64,000 bases of DNA from Okibacterium sp. HSC-33S16 (GTDB lineage Bacteria > Actinomycetota > Actinomycetes > Actinomycetales > Microbacteriaceae), in contig NZ_JALJZZ010000001.1 in the NCBI RefSeq assembly GCF_024171565.1, positions 124,001-188,000 of the forward strand, read 5' to 3'. Shown one piece after another: positions 1 through 13,546 of the stretch. The position numbers and the translations under genes are program-made. Under the pieces are notes generated by a model, which had not been told where the DNA came from, ran no database searches, and saw only the letters and a list, made by a program, of their open reading frames with translations. Positions within the stretch are counted from its first letter, which is position 1, and the number at the start of each line of letters is the position of its first letter.

Positions 1-420
1 GGCACCCTCACCGGCGCCAAGGGAACCTTGCCCGGCCTGGACACGGCAGATCTCGGTGACTTCACTGACCGTCTGCAGGAGTTCTGGCAGGGCGAGGGCA
101 ACGAGGAGCTCAAGGACTACAGCTACGCGGCTGAGTCCTACGACGCTGTGATTCTGATCGCTCTGGCGTCGCTTGCGGCCAACTCAACCGAAGGCGCCGA
201 CATCGCGGAGAAGCTCCAGGAAGTTTCTGGCGGCTCGGGCGATGGCGAGAAGTGCACCACGTTCAAGGAATGTGCTGACCTGATCATCGACGGCAAGACG
301 GCTGACTACGACGGAAACTCCGGACCGGTGACGTTCGACGAGAACGGCGACCCAACCGAAGCAACCATTGGAATCTTCCAGTACAAGGAAGACAACAAGT
401 ACGAGCGCATCGCGAACTAG
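1..420 (+). CDS. Branched-chain amino acid ABC transporter substrate-binding protein, C-terminal part
   Basis: The 5' end lies outside the window; the open frame runs from base 1 to the TAG at 418-420 (139 codons visible). The text fits the C-terminal lobe of a LivK-type periplasmic-binding protein (ANF-receptor fold): 'YAAESYDAVILIALA' is the usual helix, followed by a Cys-containing loop ('KCTTFKECADLI') and a strand with 'GPVTFDENGDPTEATIGIFQY', which is characteristic of this family. It should bind an amino acid outside the membrane and deliver it to the LivH/LivM channel. The matching livHMGF genes are at 7629-11657 on the opposite strand, with a sugar operon between. Family assignment is good; the ligand is not determined. 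Confidence 0.85.
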   Translation, partial: GTLTGAKGTLPGLDTADLGDFTDRLQEFWQGEGNEELKDYSYAAESYDAVILIALASLAANSTEGADIAEKLQEVSGGSGDGEKCTTFKECADLIIDGKTADYDGNSGPVTFDENGDPTEATIGIFQYKEDNKYERIAN

Positions 421-437
421 TTCACAACGCGCACACG

Positions 438-469
438 CCGCAGGGCCACGGGAAACCGTGGCCCTGCGG
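438..469. terminator. Bidirectional hairpin terminator between the binding protein and tetR
   Basis: A perfect 14-bp stem (438-451 with 456-469) closes a GAAA tetraloop. It lies 17 bases past the binding-protein stop and 3 bases before the tetR stop, so it can end transcription from both sides. There is no long T tract. Confidence 0.75.
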
Positions 470-472
470 TCG

Positions 473-1105
473 TTAAGCCACTGTGTTCTCGTCGGGTTCT
501 TCGAGGATGATCAGCGACAGGTAGTCGCGGAGGCACGCGGCCATATCGATACCCTCCGGATCAAGCAACCACTGGGTTTGAATCCCGTCCCACAGGGCGA
601 TGAGGCTTGCGGCCGCTCGTGCGGGATCGACCCCCGGACGAAGCCGCCCTTTCTCGGCTAAGCGAGTGAAGTCGGCGAAATACGTCGCACGTAGTGTGTC
701 GAAGCGTTCACAGAAGTAAGCCCGGCCGGGATGATCGTCGGTGAGCGACTCCGCACAGAGCACGGCATACAGCTCAATGACGCCGGGTATTTTCTCGTTG
801 AAGCGCGCCTGGCGAAGGATCGATTCGCTGAAGGTCTCGGTGGGATCGGGTGGGGTCTGGCCGTCACCGGTGATGGAATCTCGCCAGTTCAAGACTGCGA
901 GCAGAAGCTCCCGTTTTGAGGGAAAGTAATGCAACAGGCTCGTCTGGCTCATGCCGACGCGGTCGGCAACATCCTGGAGCGAGCCGCCGACGTAGCCTTG
1001 GGCGGCAAAGACGGTGTGCGCAGCCTCCACGATGGCCTGCCGCCGATCAGCTGACTTTGCGTATGGGCCTCGTTTACCTCGAGTGGACTCCGCTTTTGTC
1101 ATCAT
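473..1105 (-). CDS. TetR/AcrR family transcriptional regulator
   Basis: A 210-residue DNA-binding repressor. The N-terminal helix-turn-helix is clear: 'RRQAIVEAAHTVFAAQGY' then 'SLQDVADRVGMSQTSLLHYF' (roughly residues 20-68), followed by an all-helical ligand/dimer domain. The frame is open further upstream, but I place the start at the ATG ending at 1105. A TAnnnT box (TACGCT) lies exactly six bases before it, and the longer version would run through the palindrome at 1147-1162. The gene is divergent from the beta-galactoside operon, so that operon is the natural target. The inducer is unknown. Confidence 0.85.
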   Translation of the reverse strand: MMTKAESTRGKRGPYAKSADRRQAIVEAAHTVFAAQGYVGGSLQDVADRVGMSQTSLLHYFPSKRELLLAVLNWRDSITGDGQTPPDPTETFSESILRQARFNEKIPGVIELYAVLCAESLTDDHPGRAYFCERFDTLRATYFADFTRLAEKGRLRPGVDPARAAASLIALWDGIQTQWLLDPEGIDMAACLRDYLSLIILEEPDENTVA

Positions 1106-1111
1106 TGCCGA

Positions 1112-1117
1112 AGCGTA
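1112..1117 (-). promoter_or_regulatory. -10 box for a leaderless tetR transcript
   Basis: TACGCT on the minus strand, separated by six bases from the ATG at 1105. No convincing -35 is visible. Confidence 0.45.
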
Positions 1118-1146
1118 CCTCGCAGTCCGGAGATTTTTCGTTAAAA

Positions 1147-1162
1147 TCGAGTGCTCACTCGA
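1147..1162. promoter_or_regulatory. Palindromic candidate TetR operator
   Basis: Two 7-base arms (TCGAGTG and CACTCGA) flank a 2-base centre, giving a 16-bp near-perfect palindrome in the tetR/sugar-operon divergent region. An AT-rich TAAAAT (1142-1147) abuts it and could be a -10 box for the rightward operon. Size and position fit a TetR-dimer site; binding is inferred. Confidence 0.6.
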
Positions 1163-1243
1163 ACTTTGTGTTAGCGTCATGACACCCGTTTACGGGGGTG
1201 TGGCCGGTTCGGTCGCACTCATTGACCATCCACGACGAAGTGA

Positions 1244-2590
1244 ATGCACATGACACCAATCTCTCGACGCCAATTGCTCGGAGCGGGACTCAGTTCAGCA
1301 GCCATCGCCATGCTCACGGGCTGCGCCACACCGGGAACCACATCGGTCAACTCCCAACCCGTGATCGCCGGTGCGGCCGGCGGGGAAAAGATCACACTCA
1401 CATATTGGGCATGGCTCAAAGACCTGCAGAAGGTCGCGGACGTGTGGAACGCCTCGCACCCGAACGTGCAGGTCGAAGCCGTCTGGATACCCGGTGGGAA
1501 TGACGGCGGATATCAGCAGCTTTACGCGGCCCTTGCAGCCGGCGGAGGCCCAGACATCGGTCAGGTGGAACTTCGCTCCATCCCGGAGTTCATGCTCGTC
1601 AACGGTCTCGTCGACCTGTCGCGATACGGCGCAGACGAGTACGCGCACCTCTACGACCAGACCCTCTGGAGCCAGGTGAGTTACGTGGATGGGGTGTACG
1701 GCATCCCGCAGGACTCCGGCCCGATGGCGCTGTTCTATCAGCCCGAAGTGTTCGACCGAGTGGGCGGTGCACCGCCCGGAACATGGGACGACTGGTTGGG
1801 GCTCGCGCGCGAGCTGCGCGGTGCCGACGCGTATATCGACTGTTTCCCGCTCGCCGATGCATCGTTCTTCGCTGCGCTCGCCACCCAGGCTGGAGCGAGC
1901 TGGCTCCGCGCCGACGACGACGGCTGGGTGATCAACATGACCGACGAAGCAACGCTGCAAGTGGCCCGATTCTTCGACGGAGCCATCGACGAAGACCTCG
2001 TCGAGACCGGTTATGCCGCGTACTCTCCGGCATGGTTTGCGGCTGCCGCGAAGGGCCAGATCGCCTCCGTCGTCACCGCGAGCTGGGGTGACGCGCTGAT
2101 CGAAGGCGTCAGCAACGGCTCGGGTAAGTGGGAAGTGGCACCGATGCCGACCTGGGGCGATTCCGGATTCGGGTCGAGCTACCTGGGCGGTTCGACGGCC
2201 GCCGTCTTCGCCAACAGCGCCCACCCAAAGGAAGCGCTCGAATTTGCTGTCTGGATGACGACGTCGCAGGAGGGCATCGACGCGATGATCGAGAACAGCG
2301 GCATCGGCTGGTCGCCGTCCCCCGAGACAATCGGCTCAAAGCGTCAACAGCCATCCGAATTCTTCAGCGGCCAGAACTACAACGAGGACATCTTCGTTCC
2401 GGCCACCGAACAGCAAAACACCGAATGGTCGTGGTGGCCAACCACCCAGCAGTCCTTCAACATCCTCAGCGACGGATTCCGGCGTAAGGCCTCGGGCACC
2501 TCCCTCGTCGATTCGCTGGCGACCTCCGAGAAGCTCGTCATGAAGTCCTTTGAGAATAAGGGCCTCAGTATCCGCAAGGAGGAGTCATGA
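1244..2590 (+). CDS. Sugar ABC transporter substrate-binding lipoprotein (family 1, Tat-type signal)
   Basis: A 448-residue solute-binding protein. The N-terminus has a twin-arginine motif ('SRRQLLGAG', residues 7-15) and a lipobox 'LTGC' with the lipidated Cys at residue 27, so it is probably exported folded and anchored outside the membrane. The mature part ('ITLTYWAWLKDLQKVADVWN', 'GGGPDIGQVEL') is typical of family 1 binding proteins for oligosaccharides. The start could be ATG 1244 or ATG 1250. Its stop overlaps the next permease start (ATGA). It begins an operon of binding protein, two permeases and a GH2 beta-galactosidase, so a beta-galactoside is the likely ligand (inference). No ATPase is encoded in the operon. 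Confidence 0.9.
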   Translation: MHMTPISRRQLLGAGLSSAAIAMLTGCATPGTTSVNSQPVIAGAAGGEKITLTYWAWLKDLQKVADVWNASHPNVQVEAVWIPGGNDGGYQQLYAALAAGGGPDIGQVELRSIPEFMLVNGLVDLSRYGADEYAHLYDQTLWSQVSYVDGVYGIPQDSGPMALFYQPEVFDRVGGAPPGTWDDWLGLARELRGADAYIDCFPLADASFFAALATQAGASWLRADDDGWVINMTDEATLQVARFFDGAIDEDLVETGYAAYSPAWFAAAAKGQIASVVTASWGDALIEGVSNGSGKWEVAPMPTWGDSGFGSSYLGGSTAAVFANSAHPKEALEFAVWMTTSQEGIDAMIENSGIGWSPSPETIGSKRQQPSEFFSGQNYNEDIFVPATEQQNTEWSWWPTTQQSFNILSDGFRRKASGTSLVDSLATSEKLVMKSFENKGLSIRKEES

Positions 2591-3524
2591 CGTCAACGAC
2601 GACACGTCCTACCGGCCAGCGTCCCGCCGTCAAGCGAGGCGCGAGGGTGGCCGCAACCACTCGAGCGCCCTGGATGCTCCTCGCGCCGTTCCTGGCGCTC
2701 TTTGTCCTGACCTTCCTTCTCCCGATCGTTGTGGCGATCGGGTCGAGCTTCACCAAGGTGACCCGTCGGGGTCTTTTCGGTGAAGAGGGAGTAACCAGCG
2801 AGTTCGCGTGGTTCAGCAATTACGCTCAGGCGCTCGCCGACGGCAACTTCATCGCATCTATTGGTCGAATGCTTCTGTTCGGTGTTGTCCAGGTCCCCGT
2901 GATGATCGCGCTCTGTACGGTCCTGGCCCTGATGCTCGAGTCGGCATCCGCAAAGTGGCCCGGCTTCTTCCGCGCCGCCTATTTCCTTCCATACGGGGTT
3001 CCCGGTGTGATTGCGACAATCCTGTGGTCGTTCCTCTACGTTCCTGGGCTCTCGCCGCTGTTCGACATCGCCGGGCTCTTCGGTGTTACCCCCGACTTCC
3101 TTGGCGCGGACACCGTGCTCTGGTCCATCGCCAATATCGTGCTGTGGAGCTACACCGGCTACAACATGCTCATCATCGTGGCGCAACTGAAAGCCATCCC
3201 CGTCGAGCTGTATGAAGCCGCCAAGGTGGACGGAGCATCGACGCTGAGAGTTGCGACGAGTATCCAGTTGCCGCTCATCCGGCCCGCCCTGCTCTTGACG
3301 ACCGTTTTCTCGATCATCGGTACCCTGCAACTCTTCGCGGAAGCGCAAGTGCTGCAGACCGTGGCGCCAGCGATCGATAGCCAGTACACGCCCAACCTCA
3401 GCGCGTACACGACAGCCTTCGCTTACAACGACTACAACGTCGCGGCCGCTCAAGCGGTCCTGATCGCCATTGTCGCATTTGTCCTTTCCTTCGCGTTCCT
3501 GAAGCTGACGAACAGGAAATCATC

Positions 3525-3528
<4 letters not shown>
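2587..3528 (+). CDS. Sugar ABC transporter permease (MalF/LacF type)
   Basis: A 313-residue inner-membrane permease with about six hydrophobic helices and the EAA loop that docks the ATPase ('ELYEAAKVDGAS', about residues 211-222). It overlaps the binding-protein stop by four bases (ATGA) and ends in a similar ATGA overlap with the second permease, so the three are translationally coupled. It should form the heteromeric channel for the sugar bound by the upstream lipoprotein. Length and motif are standard for the MalF group. Confidence 0.92.
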
Positions 3529-7564
<4,036 letters not shown>

Positions 7565-7574
7565 GTGGTAGACG

Positions 7575-7607
7575 CGAAACGCCCTGTCACGGAGACAGGG
7601 CGTTTCG
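7575..7607. terminator. Bidirectional terminator between lacZ and livF
   Basis: A perfect 14-bp stem (7575-7588 with 7594-7607) with a 5-base loop lies between the convergent ends of the beta-galactosidase gene and livF. Confidence 0.85.
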
Positions 7608-7628
7608 TGGTTGCGGGGCGTGCGCGGG

Positions 7629-8372
7629 TTAGTCGTCCTGCCCCAGCGTGCCCAGATAGAGGCCGATCACCTTGTCGTCGTTCAGCAGTTCGCGACCGGT
7701 GCCGGTGTATGCGTCTGTGCCTTGGTCGAGCACGTAGCCACGGTCACAGATCTGCAGGCACCGGCGGGCGTTCTGCTCGACCATGATGGTGGTTACTCCA
7801 GCCTTGTTGATGTCGGACACCCGGATGAACGCGTCGTCCTGCCGCACGGGGGAGAGGCCAGCACTCGGCTCGTCGAGCAGGAGAACGGCCGGATCCATCA
7901 TGAGGGCTCGCGACATCGCCACCATCTGGCGTTCACCACCGGAGAGCGAGCCTGCGCGCTGCTTGAGGCGCTTGCCGAGTTCGGCGAAGATACCCGTGAC
8001 AAACTCGAGGCGCTCCGCGTAGATCTTCGGCTTCTGGAAGAGGCCCATCTGCAGGTTTTCTTCGATGGTGAGGCTCTGGAACACGTTGTTCGTCTGCGGA
8101 ACGAAGCCGACTCCGCGCGCGACCAGCTTGTCGGCCTTGAGTCCCGTGATGTCGTCGCCGTTCAGCCGGATCGCGCCCTCGCGAACTTTCACCTGCCCAA
8201 AGATGGCTTTGAGCAGCGTCGACTTGCCGGCACCGTTAGGGCCGATGATGCCAATGAGCTCACCCTTGGCTGCCGTGAGGTTGGCGCGGTTGAGAATGTT
8301 GACGCCGGGAAGGTATCCCGCGGTTACATTTTCGACCTGGACGACGACCTCGGGAGCAATTGTTGCGGTCAC
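7629..8372 (-). CDS. livF: Branched-chain amino acid ABC transporter ATP-binding protein LivF
   Basis: A 247-residue ATPase. Walker A is 'GPNGAGKST', the signature is 'LSGGERQMVAMSRAL' and Walker B 'VLLLDEPSAGLSP', the LivF form. It powers import of leucine-type amino acids with LivG, LivH and LivM. It starts with GTG, overlapping the livG stop by four bases, and ends the livHMGF transcript just before the terminator at 7575-7607. Confidence 0.93.
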   Translation of the reverse strand: MTATIAPEVVVQVENVTAGYLPGVNILNRANLTAAKGELIGIIGPNGAGKSTLLKAIFGQVKVREGAIRLNGDDITGLKADKLVARGVGFVPQTNNVFQSLTIEENLQMGLFQKPKIYAERLEFVTGIFAELGKRLKQRAGSLSGGERQMVAMSRALMMDPAVLLLDEPSAGLSPVRQDDAFIRVSDINKAGVTTIMVEQNARRCLQICDRGYVLDQGTDAYTGTGRELLNDDKVIGLYLGTLGQDD

Positions 8373-9367
8373 TTGGAGTCCTCGTCCTTCTCTGGCGCTA
8401 CGACTGGCGGCTGTTCGATCTCGTGCTCAACTCCGGTCTCCGCGTCGATTTCCTCAAGCAGGTCCTCAACTTCCGAGGTAATCTCCCCGGCGATCCGCCC
8501 GGTCACGACACCAAGGTCGACGTCCTGGTGCGAACCGAGGTAGGCGTCGATCACCGCAGGGTTTTGCATGACGTCCTCAGGGGGTCCTTCAGCGACAACA
8601 CGACCTTCAGCCATGACGACAACCCAGTCGGCGATGTGCCGCACCATTTGCATGTCGTGCTCAACGAACAGCACGCTCATTCCCTGAACCTTGAGGTCGA
8701 GGATGTGCTCGAGCAGCGACTGGGTCAGCGCCGGGTTGACTCCAGCCATCGGCTCATCAAGCATGACCAGTTTGGGCTGGCTCATCAGGGCCCTGGCCAT
8801 CTCGAGCAGCTTGCGCTGTCCACCCGAGAGGCTCGCCGCGAAGTCGTCCTTCTTGGTGTCGAGCTTGAAGCGCGCGAGGATGTCGAGCGCCCGCTCCTCG
8901 ATCTCTTCCTCTTGCTTGTTCCACAGCGGCTTGATGAGGCTGGCGAAGATTCCCTCGCCTTTCTGCTTCTGTGATCCGAGCTTCATGTTCTCGAGGACGG
9001 TGAGCAGGCCGAGCGCCTTGGTCAGCTGGAAGGTGCGAACCTGGCCCATCCGAGCGACCTTGAACGCGGGAACCCCGTTGAGCTGCTTTCCGTCGAACAC
9101 CCACGTGCCGGTGTCGGGCTTGTCGAAACCGGTGAGCAGATTGAACAGCGTGGTCTTACCGGCACCGTTGGGTCCGATGAGCGCCGTGATGGCGTTCCGC
9201 GGAATCTCCAGGTGTTCGACGTCGACGGCCTTGAGGCCGCCGAACTGACGGGTCACGTTGTCGGCGATGATGATCGGGTCGACCTTGGCCACGCCGGGGG
9301 CGGCGTCTCCAATGTGCAGCCCGGTGGATTTGACCGGCTTGAGCGGTGCAGCGTTGCTACTTGACAA
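8369..9367 (-). CDS. livG: Branched-chain amino acid ABC transporter ATP-binding protein LivG
   Basis: A 332-residue ATPase. Walker A 'GPNGAGKTT', signature 'LSGGQRKLLEMARAL', Walker B 'VMLDEPMAGVNP' and the 'VEHDM' switch loop place it in the LivG group. It carries an acidic C-terminal tail of roughly 50 residues after the usual end, with no recognised domain, making it longer than the ~255-residue E. coli LivG. The start is a TTG at 9365-9367, inside the livM coding end (11-bp overlap), with AAGGAG seven bases upstream. Confidence 0.92.
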   Translation of the reverse strand: MSSSNAAPLKPVKSTGLHIGDAAPGVAKVDPIIIADNVTRQFGGLKAVDVEHLEIPRNAITALIGPNGAGKTTLFNLLTGFDKPDTGTWVFDGKQLNGVPAFKVARMGQVRTFQLTKALGLLTVLENMKLGSQKQKGEGIFASLIKPLWNKQEEEIEERALDILARFKLDTKKDDFAASLSGGQRKLLEMARALMSQPKLVMLDEPMAGVNPALTQSLLEHILDLKVQGMSVLFVEHDMQMVRHIADWVVVMAEGRVVAEGPPEDVMQNPAVIDAYLGSHQDVDLGVVTGRIAGEITSEVEDLLEEIDAETGVEHEIEQPPVVAPEKDEDSK

Positions 9368-10337
9368 AGGTCAGCTCCTTCTTGTTTCCGAGGATGCCCT
9401 GTGGCCTGAATATCACGATGAGCATCAGGGCGAGTCCAACGAGGATGTAGCGGAGCGTCGCAGCCTGCGTCGTCGACATAAACGGGAGGAAACCGCTCGA
9501 GGCTAGAGCCGGAAGCACGTTCGACAGGAAGCCCATGATCACCCAGAAGATCACAGCGCCGAGCAGCGGTCCGAAGACCGTCGCGGCACCTCCGAGCAAC
9601 AGGATCGTCCAGATGAAGAAGGTCAGGCTCGTGACGTACACGCTGGGCACAACTGCTGACGGCAGTGCGAACACGACGCCACCCAGCGCGCCGAAGACAC
9701 CACCGACCATGAGTGCCTGCATCTTGTAGGCGAACACGTTCTTGCCGAGGGCGCGCACAGCATCTTCGTCTTCACGAATGCCCTTGAGTACGCGGCCCCA
9801 CGGGCTGCGCATGAGCAACCAGACGAGCAGTGCGGCGACCGCCAGCAGACAGATGCCGAAGATCCGCACCCACCAGCCGTTTTCGTTGTAGGTCCACGGC
9901 CCGAACCCGTATGTTCCCTCGGGGAACGGGTTCGCGGCACGGAATCCGGCGTGGTAGTTGCCGAGTCCGTCTGCGGAATTGGTTACGGAGTCGAATACCT
10001 GCGTCGTAAAGAGCAGTCGAACGATCTCAGCGGCTGCGATCGTCGTGATCGCCAGGTAGTCCGCGCGCAAACGTAGCGTCGGAATACCCAGAATCAAAGC
10101 GAAGACAACGGATGCCAGGCAGCCAACAATAATTCCGGCCCACCAGGGCAAACCGAACGTCAAGATCGAAATTGCATATCCGTATGCGCCCAATGCCATG
10201 AAGGCGGCCATACCGAAGTTGAGCAGTCCGCCGTATCCAAAGTGGACGGCGAGGCCAAGGGCGGCCAGTGCGTAGGCGATCGTCTCAGGGCTAATCAGCC
10301 AGGAGGCGGTGTTTGAAAGAATTGATCCCCAGTCCAT
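9357..10337 (-). CDS. livM: Branched-chain amino acid ABC transporter permease LivM
   Basis: A 326-residue polytopic membrane protein. The family motif region is seen as 'ADYLAITTIAAAEIVRLL' and 'GVFGALGGVVFAL', with multiple hydrophobic helices. The ATG at 10335-10337 has AGGAGG five bases upstream. It follows livH after nine bases and overlaps livG. With LivH it forms the transmembrane channel for branched-chain amino acids. Confidence 0.92.
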   Translation of the reverse strand: MDWGSILSNTASWLISPETIAYALAALGLAVHFGYGGLLNFGMAAFMALGAYGYAISILTFGLPWWAGIIVGCLASVVFALILGIPTLRLRADYLAITTIAAAEIVRLLFTTQVFDSVTNSADGLGNYHAGFRAANPFPEGTYGFGPWTYNENGWWVRIFGICLLAVAALLVWLLMRSPWGRVLKGIREDEDAVRALGKNVFAYKMQALMVGGVFGALGGVVFALPSAVVPSVYVTSLTFFIWTILLLGGAATVFGPLLGAVIFWVIMGFLSNVLPALASSGFLPFMSTTQAATLRYILVGLALMLIVIFRPQGILGNKKELTFVK

Positions 10338-10346
10338 GGCGTCCTC

Positions 10347-11657
10347 CTATCCAATTCTCTCTTTGCGGCCCAGGAGTCCCTGGGGTTTCACGAGCAGGAC
10401 GGCGATGAGCACGACCAGCGCACCGACGTACTTGATATCCGACGGGATCCACAGCGTCGACACCTCAACGAGGAGACCGACGATGATGGCGCCGATGAGT
10501 GCACCGAACGCTGTTCCGAGGCCACCGAGCACGATGGCGCCGAAGACCAGGAGGAGGATCTGCGTTCCCATGTCCCACTTGATACCGGGGCGGAAATACG
10601 CCCAGAGGATTCCGGCGAGACCGGCGAGTGCGGCAGCCAGGATCCAGACGATTCGGATGACTCGGTCGACGTCGATACCACTCGCTGCGGCCAGTGACGG
10701 GTTGTCCGAGATCGCTCGGGTCGCCTTGCCGGTTCGGGTGCGGAGGAGCCACCACGCAACGGCGAGGAGCACAACGACTGAGACGGCCATGCTCACCATG
10801 TCGGTCACCGAGAGAGCCACAGTGCCGAACAGAGTGATGCGCGCTTCACCGGCACCGGGCAGCTGATACGTGCCGCCGCCAATGAAGTAGAGAAAAATGT
10901 ACCGGATGAGGAGTGACAGACCGATCGACACGATCATCACCTGAACAATTCCGATGCCTTTCCTTCGCAGCGGTCTCCATAAGGCGGTATCGAGTGTGAA
11001 GCCAAAGAGCGCGCTCATGATGACAGCCGCGACGAGAGCACCCCAGAGCGGCCAGTGCAGAACGTTGGCGAAGACGTACGCCATGACAGCCCCGAACGTC
11101 ACCATTTCACCGTGGGCGAAGTTAGACAGGCCGGTCGTGCCGAAGACGAGCGAGGCGCCGACCGCTGCAAGGGCCAAAAGCAGCCCAAAGTTGAGACCGT
11201 TGACGAGACGTTCAGCGAGTTGGTCCCAGAAACTGGTCGTGACGCGTACGCCCTCACCGAGGAAGTAATTCACGATCTTCGAGCTGGTGAGTTTGATCTC
11301 CGCCTCAACGCTGGCGGAGCCTTCGGCGACGATCACCCCTTTGGGCAGCGTCTCCTCGTCCAACGTCACCGTGTAGGTGCCTTTCTCTGGAACGCCAATT
11401 TTCCACTTGCCGTCTGCAGCTGTGTCGACCTCTGCCTCGTACCCGTTGCCGTCGACCGAAATCGTCACGCCCTCGAGTGGCTCACTGTCGTACTTCACGT
11501 TGCCCGCAAAGTAGAAGTCGTACTCCGTTCCAACCTCATCGGCTCGAGCCGAGGTCGCCGACACCGATTGCAGTACGAGTGCTGCAAACAGGAATCCGAG
11601 GAATAACAGAAGGGTGCGCTTGTGGCGCGGGGCATGGGCTGAATGAGTGAGACTCAC
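10347..11657 (-). CDS. livH: LivH-type permease with an N-terminal secreted carboxypeptidase-regulatory-like domain
   Basis: A 436-residue protein, about 140 residues longer than ordinary LivH. Residues ~1-40 are a signal peptide ('LLLFLGFLFAALVLQSVSATSARA'). Residues ~45-125 resemble a small beta-sandwich of the carboxypeptidase regulatory-like type ('PLEGVTISVDGNGYEAEVDTAADGKWKIGVPEKGTYTVTLDE'). Residues ~145-436 are the LivH permease ('FGLLLALAAVGASLVFGTTGLSNFAHGEMV'). The added domain should therefore face outside. The start is a GTG with GGAGG five bases upstream; two tandem hairpins lie in its leader. Confidence 0.88.
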   Translation of the reverse strand: MSLTHSAHAPRHKRTLLLFLGFLFAALVLQSVSATSARADEVGTEYDFYFAGNVKYDSEPLEGVTISVDGNGYEAEVDTAADGKWKIGVPEKGTYTVTLDEETLPKGVIVAEGSASVEAEIKLTSSKIVNYFLGEGVRVTTSFWDQLAERLVNGLNFGLLLALAAVGASLVFGTTGLSNFAHGEMVTFGAVMAYVFANVLHWPLWGALVAAVIMSALFGFTLDTALWRPLRRKGIGIVQVMIVSIGLSLLIRYIFLYFIGGGTYQLPGAGEARITLFGTVALSVTDMVSMAVSVVVLLAVAWWLLRTRTGKATRAISDNPSLAAASGIDVDRVIRIVWILAAALAGLAGILWAYFRPGIKWDMGTQILLLVFGAIVLGGLGTAFGALIGAIIVGLLVEVSTLWIPSDIKYVGALVVLIAVLLVKPQGLLGRKERIG

Positions 11658-11671
11658 TGCACCTCCAGAAC

Positions 11672-11714
11672 GGGACCGCCAGGTCCCTCGAGTGAAGAGA
11701 CCGCCAGGTCTCTT
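11672..11714 (-). promoter_or_regulatory. Two tandem stem-loops in the livH leader
   Basis: Stem 1 is 11672-11677 with 11682-11687 (6 bp); stem 2 is 11695-11702 with 11707-11714 (8 bp). Both close the same four-base loop (GCCA on the plus strand) and share a GACC/GGTC core. They lie 15-57 bases upstream of the livH GTG, in the transcribed leader or promoter region. They may be an RNA control element or a repeated protein site. Confidence 0.5.
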
Positions 11715-11916
11715 GTGGTTCTTCGCCGAACGGCTCTGTTTGACGATACGACCCGATTATGACCTACATGTTTCGTACATGGGTATTCCTCACATCAATG
11801 TCGGACGACCCGGGCATAATCGTTACCTTTTCCCGGTTAGCATTAACTACCGGTGCGATGTCCCCTTTTACGTGGCATCCGTTAGCTACCAACACCGGAA
11901 ACTCGCGCTTCTGTGA

Positions 11917-13428
<1,512 letters not shown>

Positions 13429-13438
13429 GCCTGGCTTT

Positions 13439-13476
13439 CACAAACCCGCACGAGCGCACACTCGTGCGGGTTTGTG
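13439..13476. terminator. guaB terminator
   Basis: A perfect 16-bp stem (13439-13454 with 13461-13476) and 6-base loop, ten bases after the guaB stop. The 3' arm ends in TTTGTG. Confidence 0.88.
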
Positions 13477-13546
13477 CGTATCTGGCCACTTCGCCCCCGG
13501 CACTACAGGGCCGCGAAGCTGCAAACGGTAGGGTGGAGGAGTGAGT

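Noticed and set aside
7611-8543. 310-codon plus-strand frame over livF
   Set aside because: It is the complement of an intact LivF ATPase with all its motifs; no family features are present on the plus strand.
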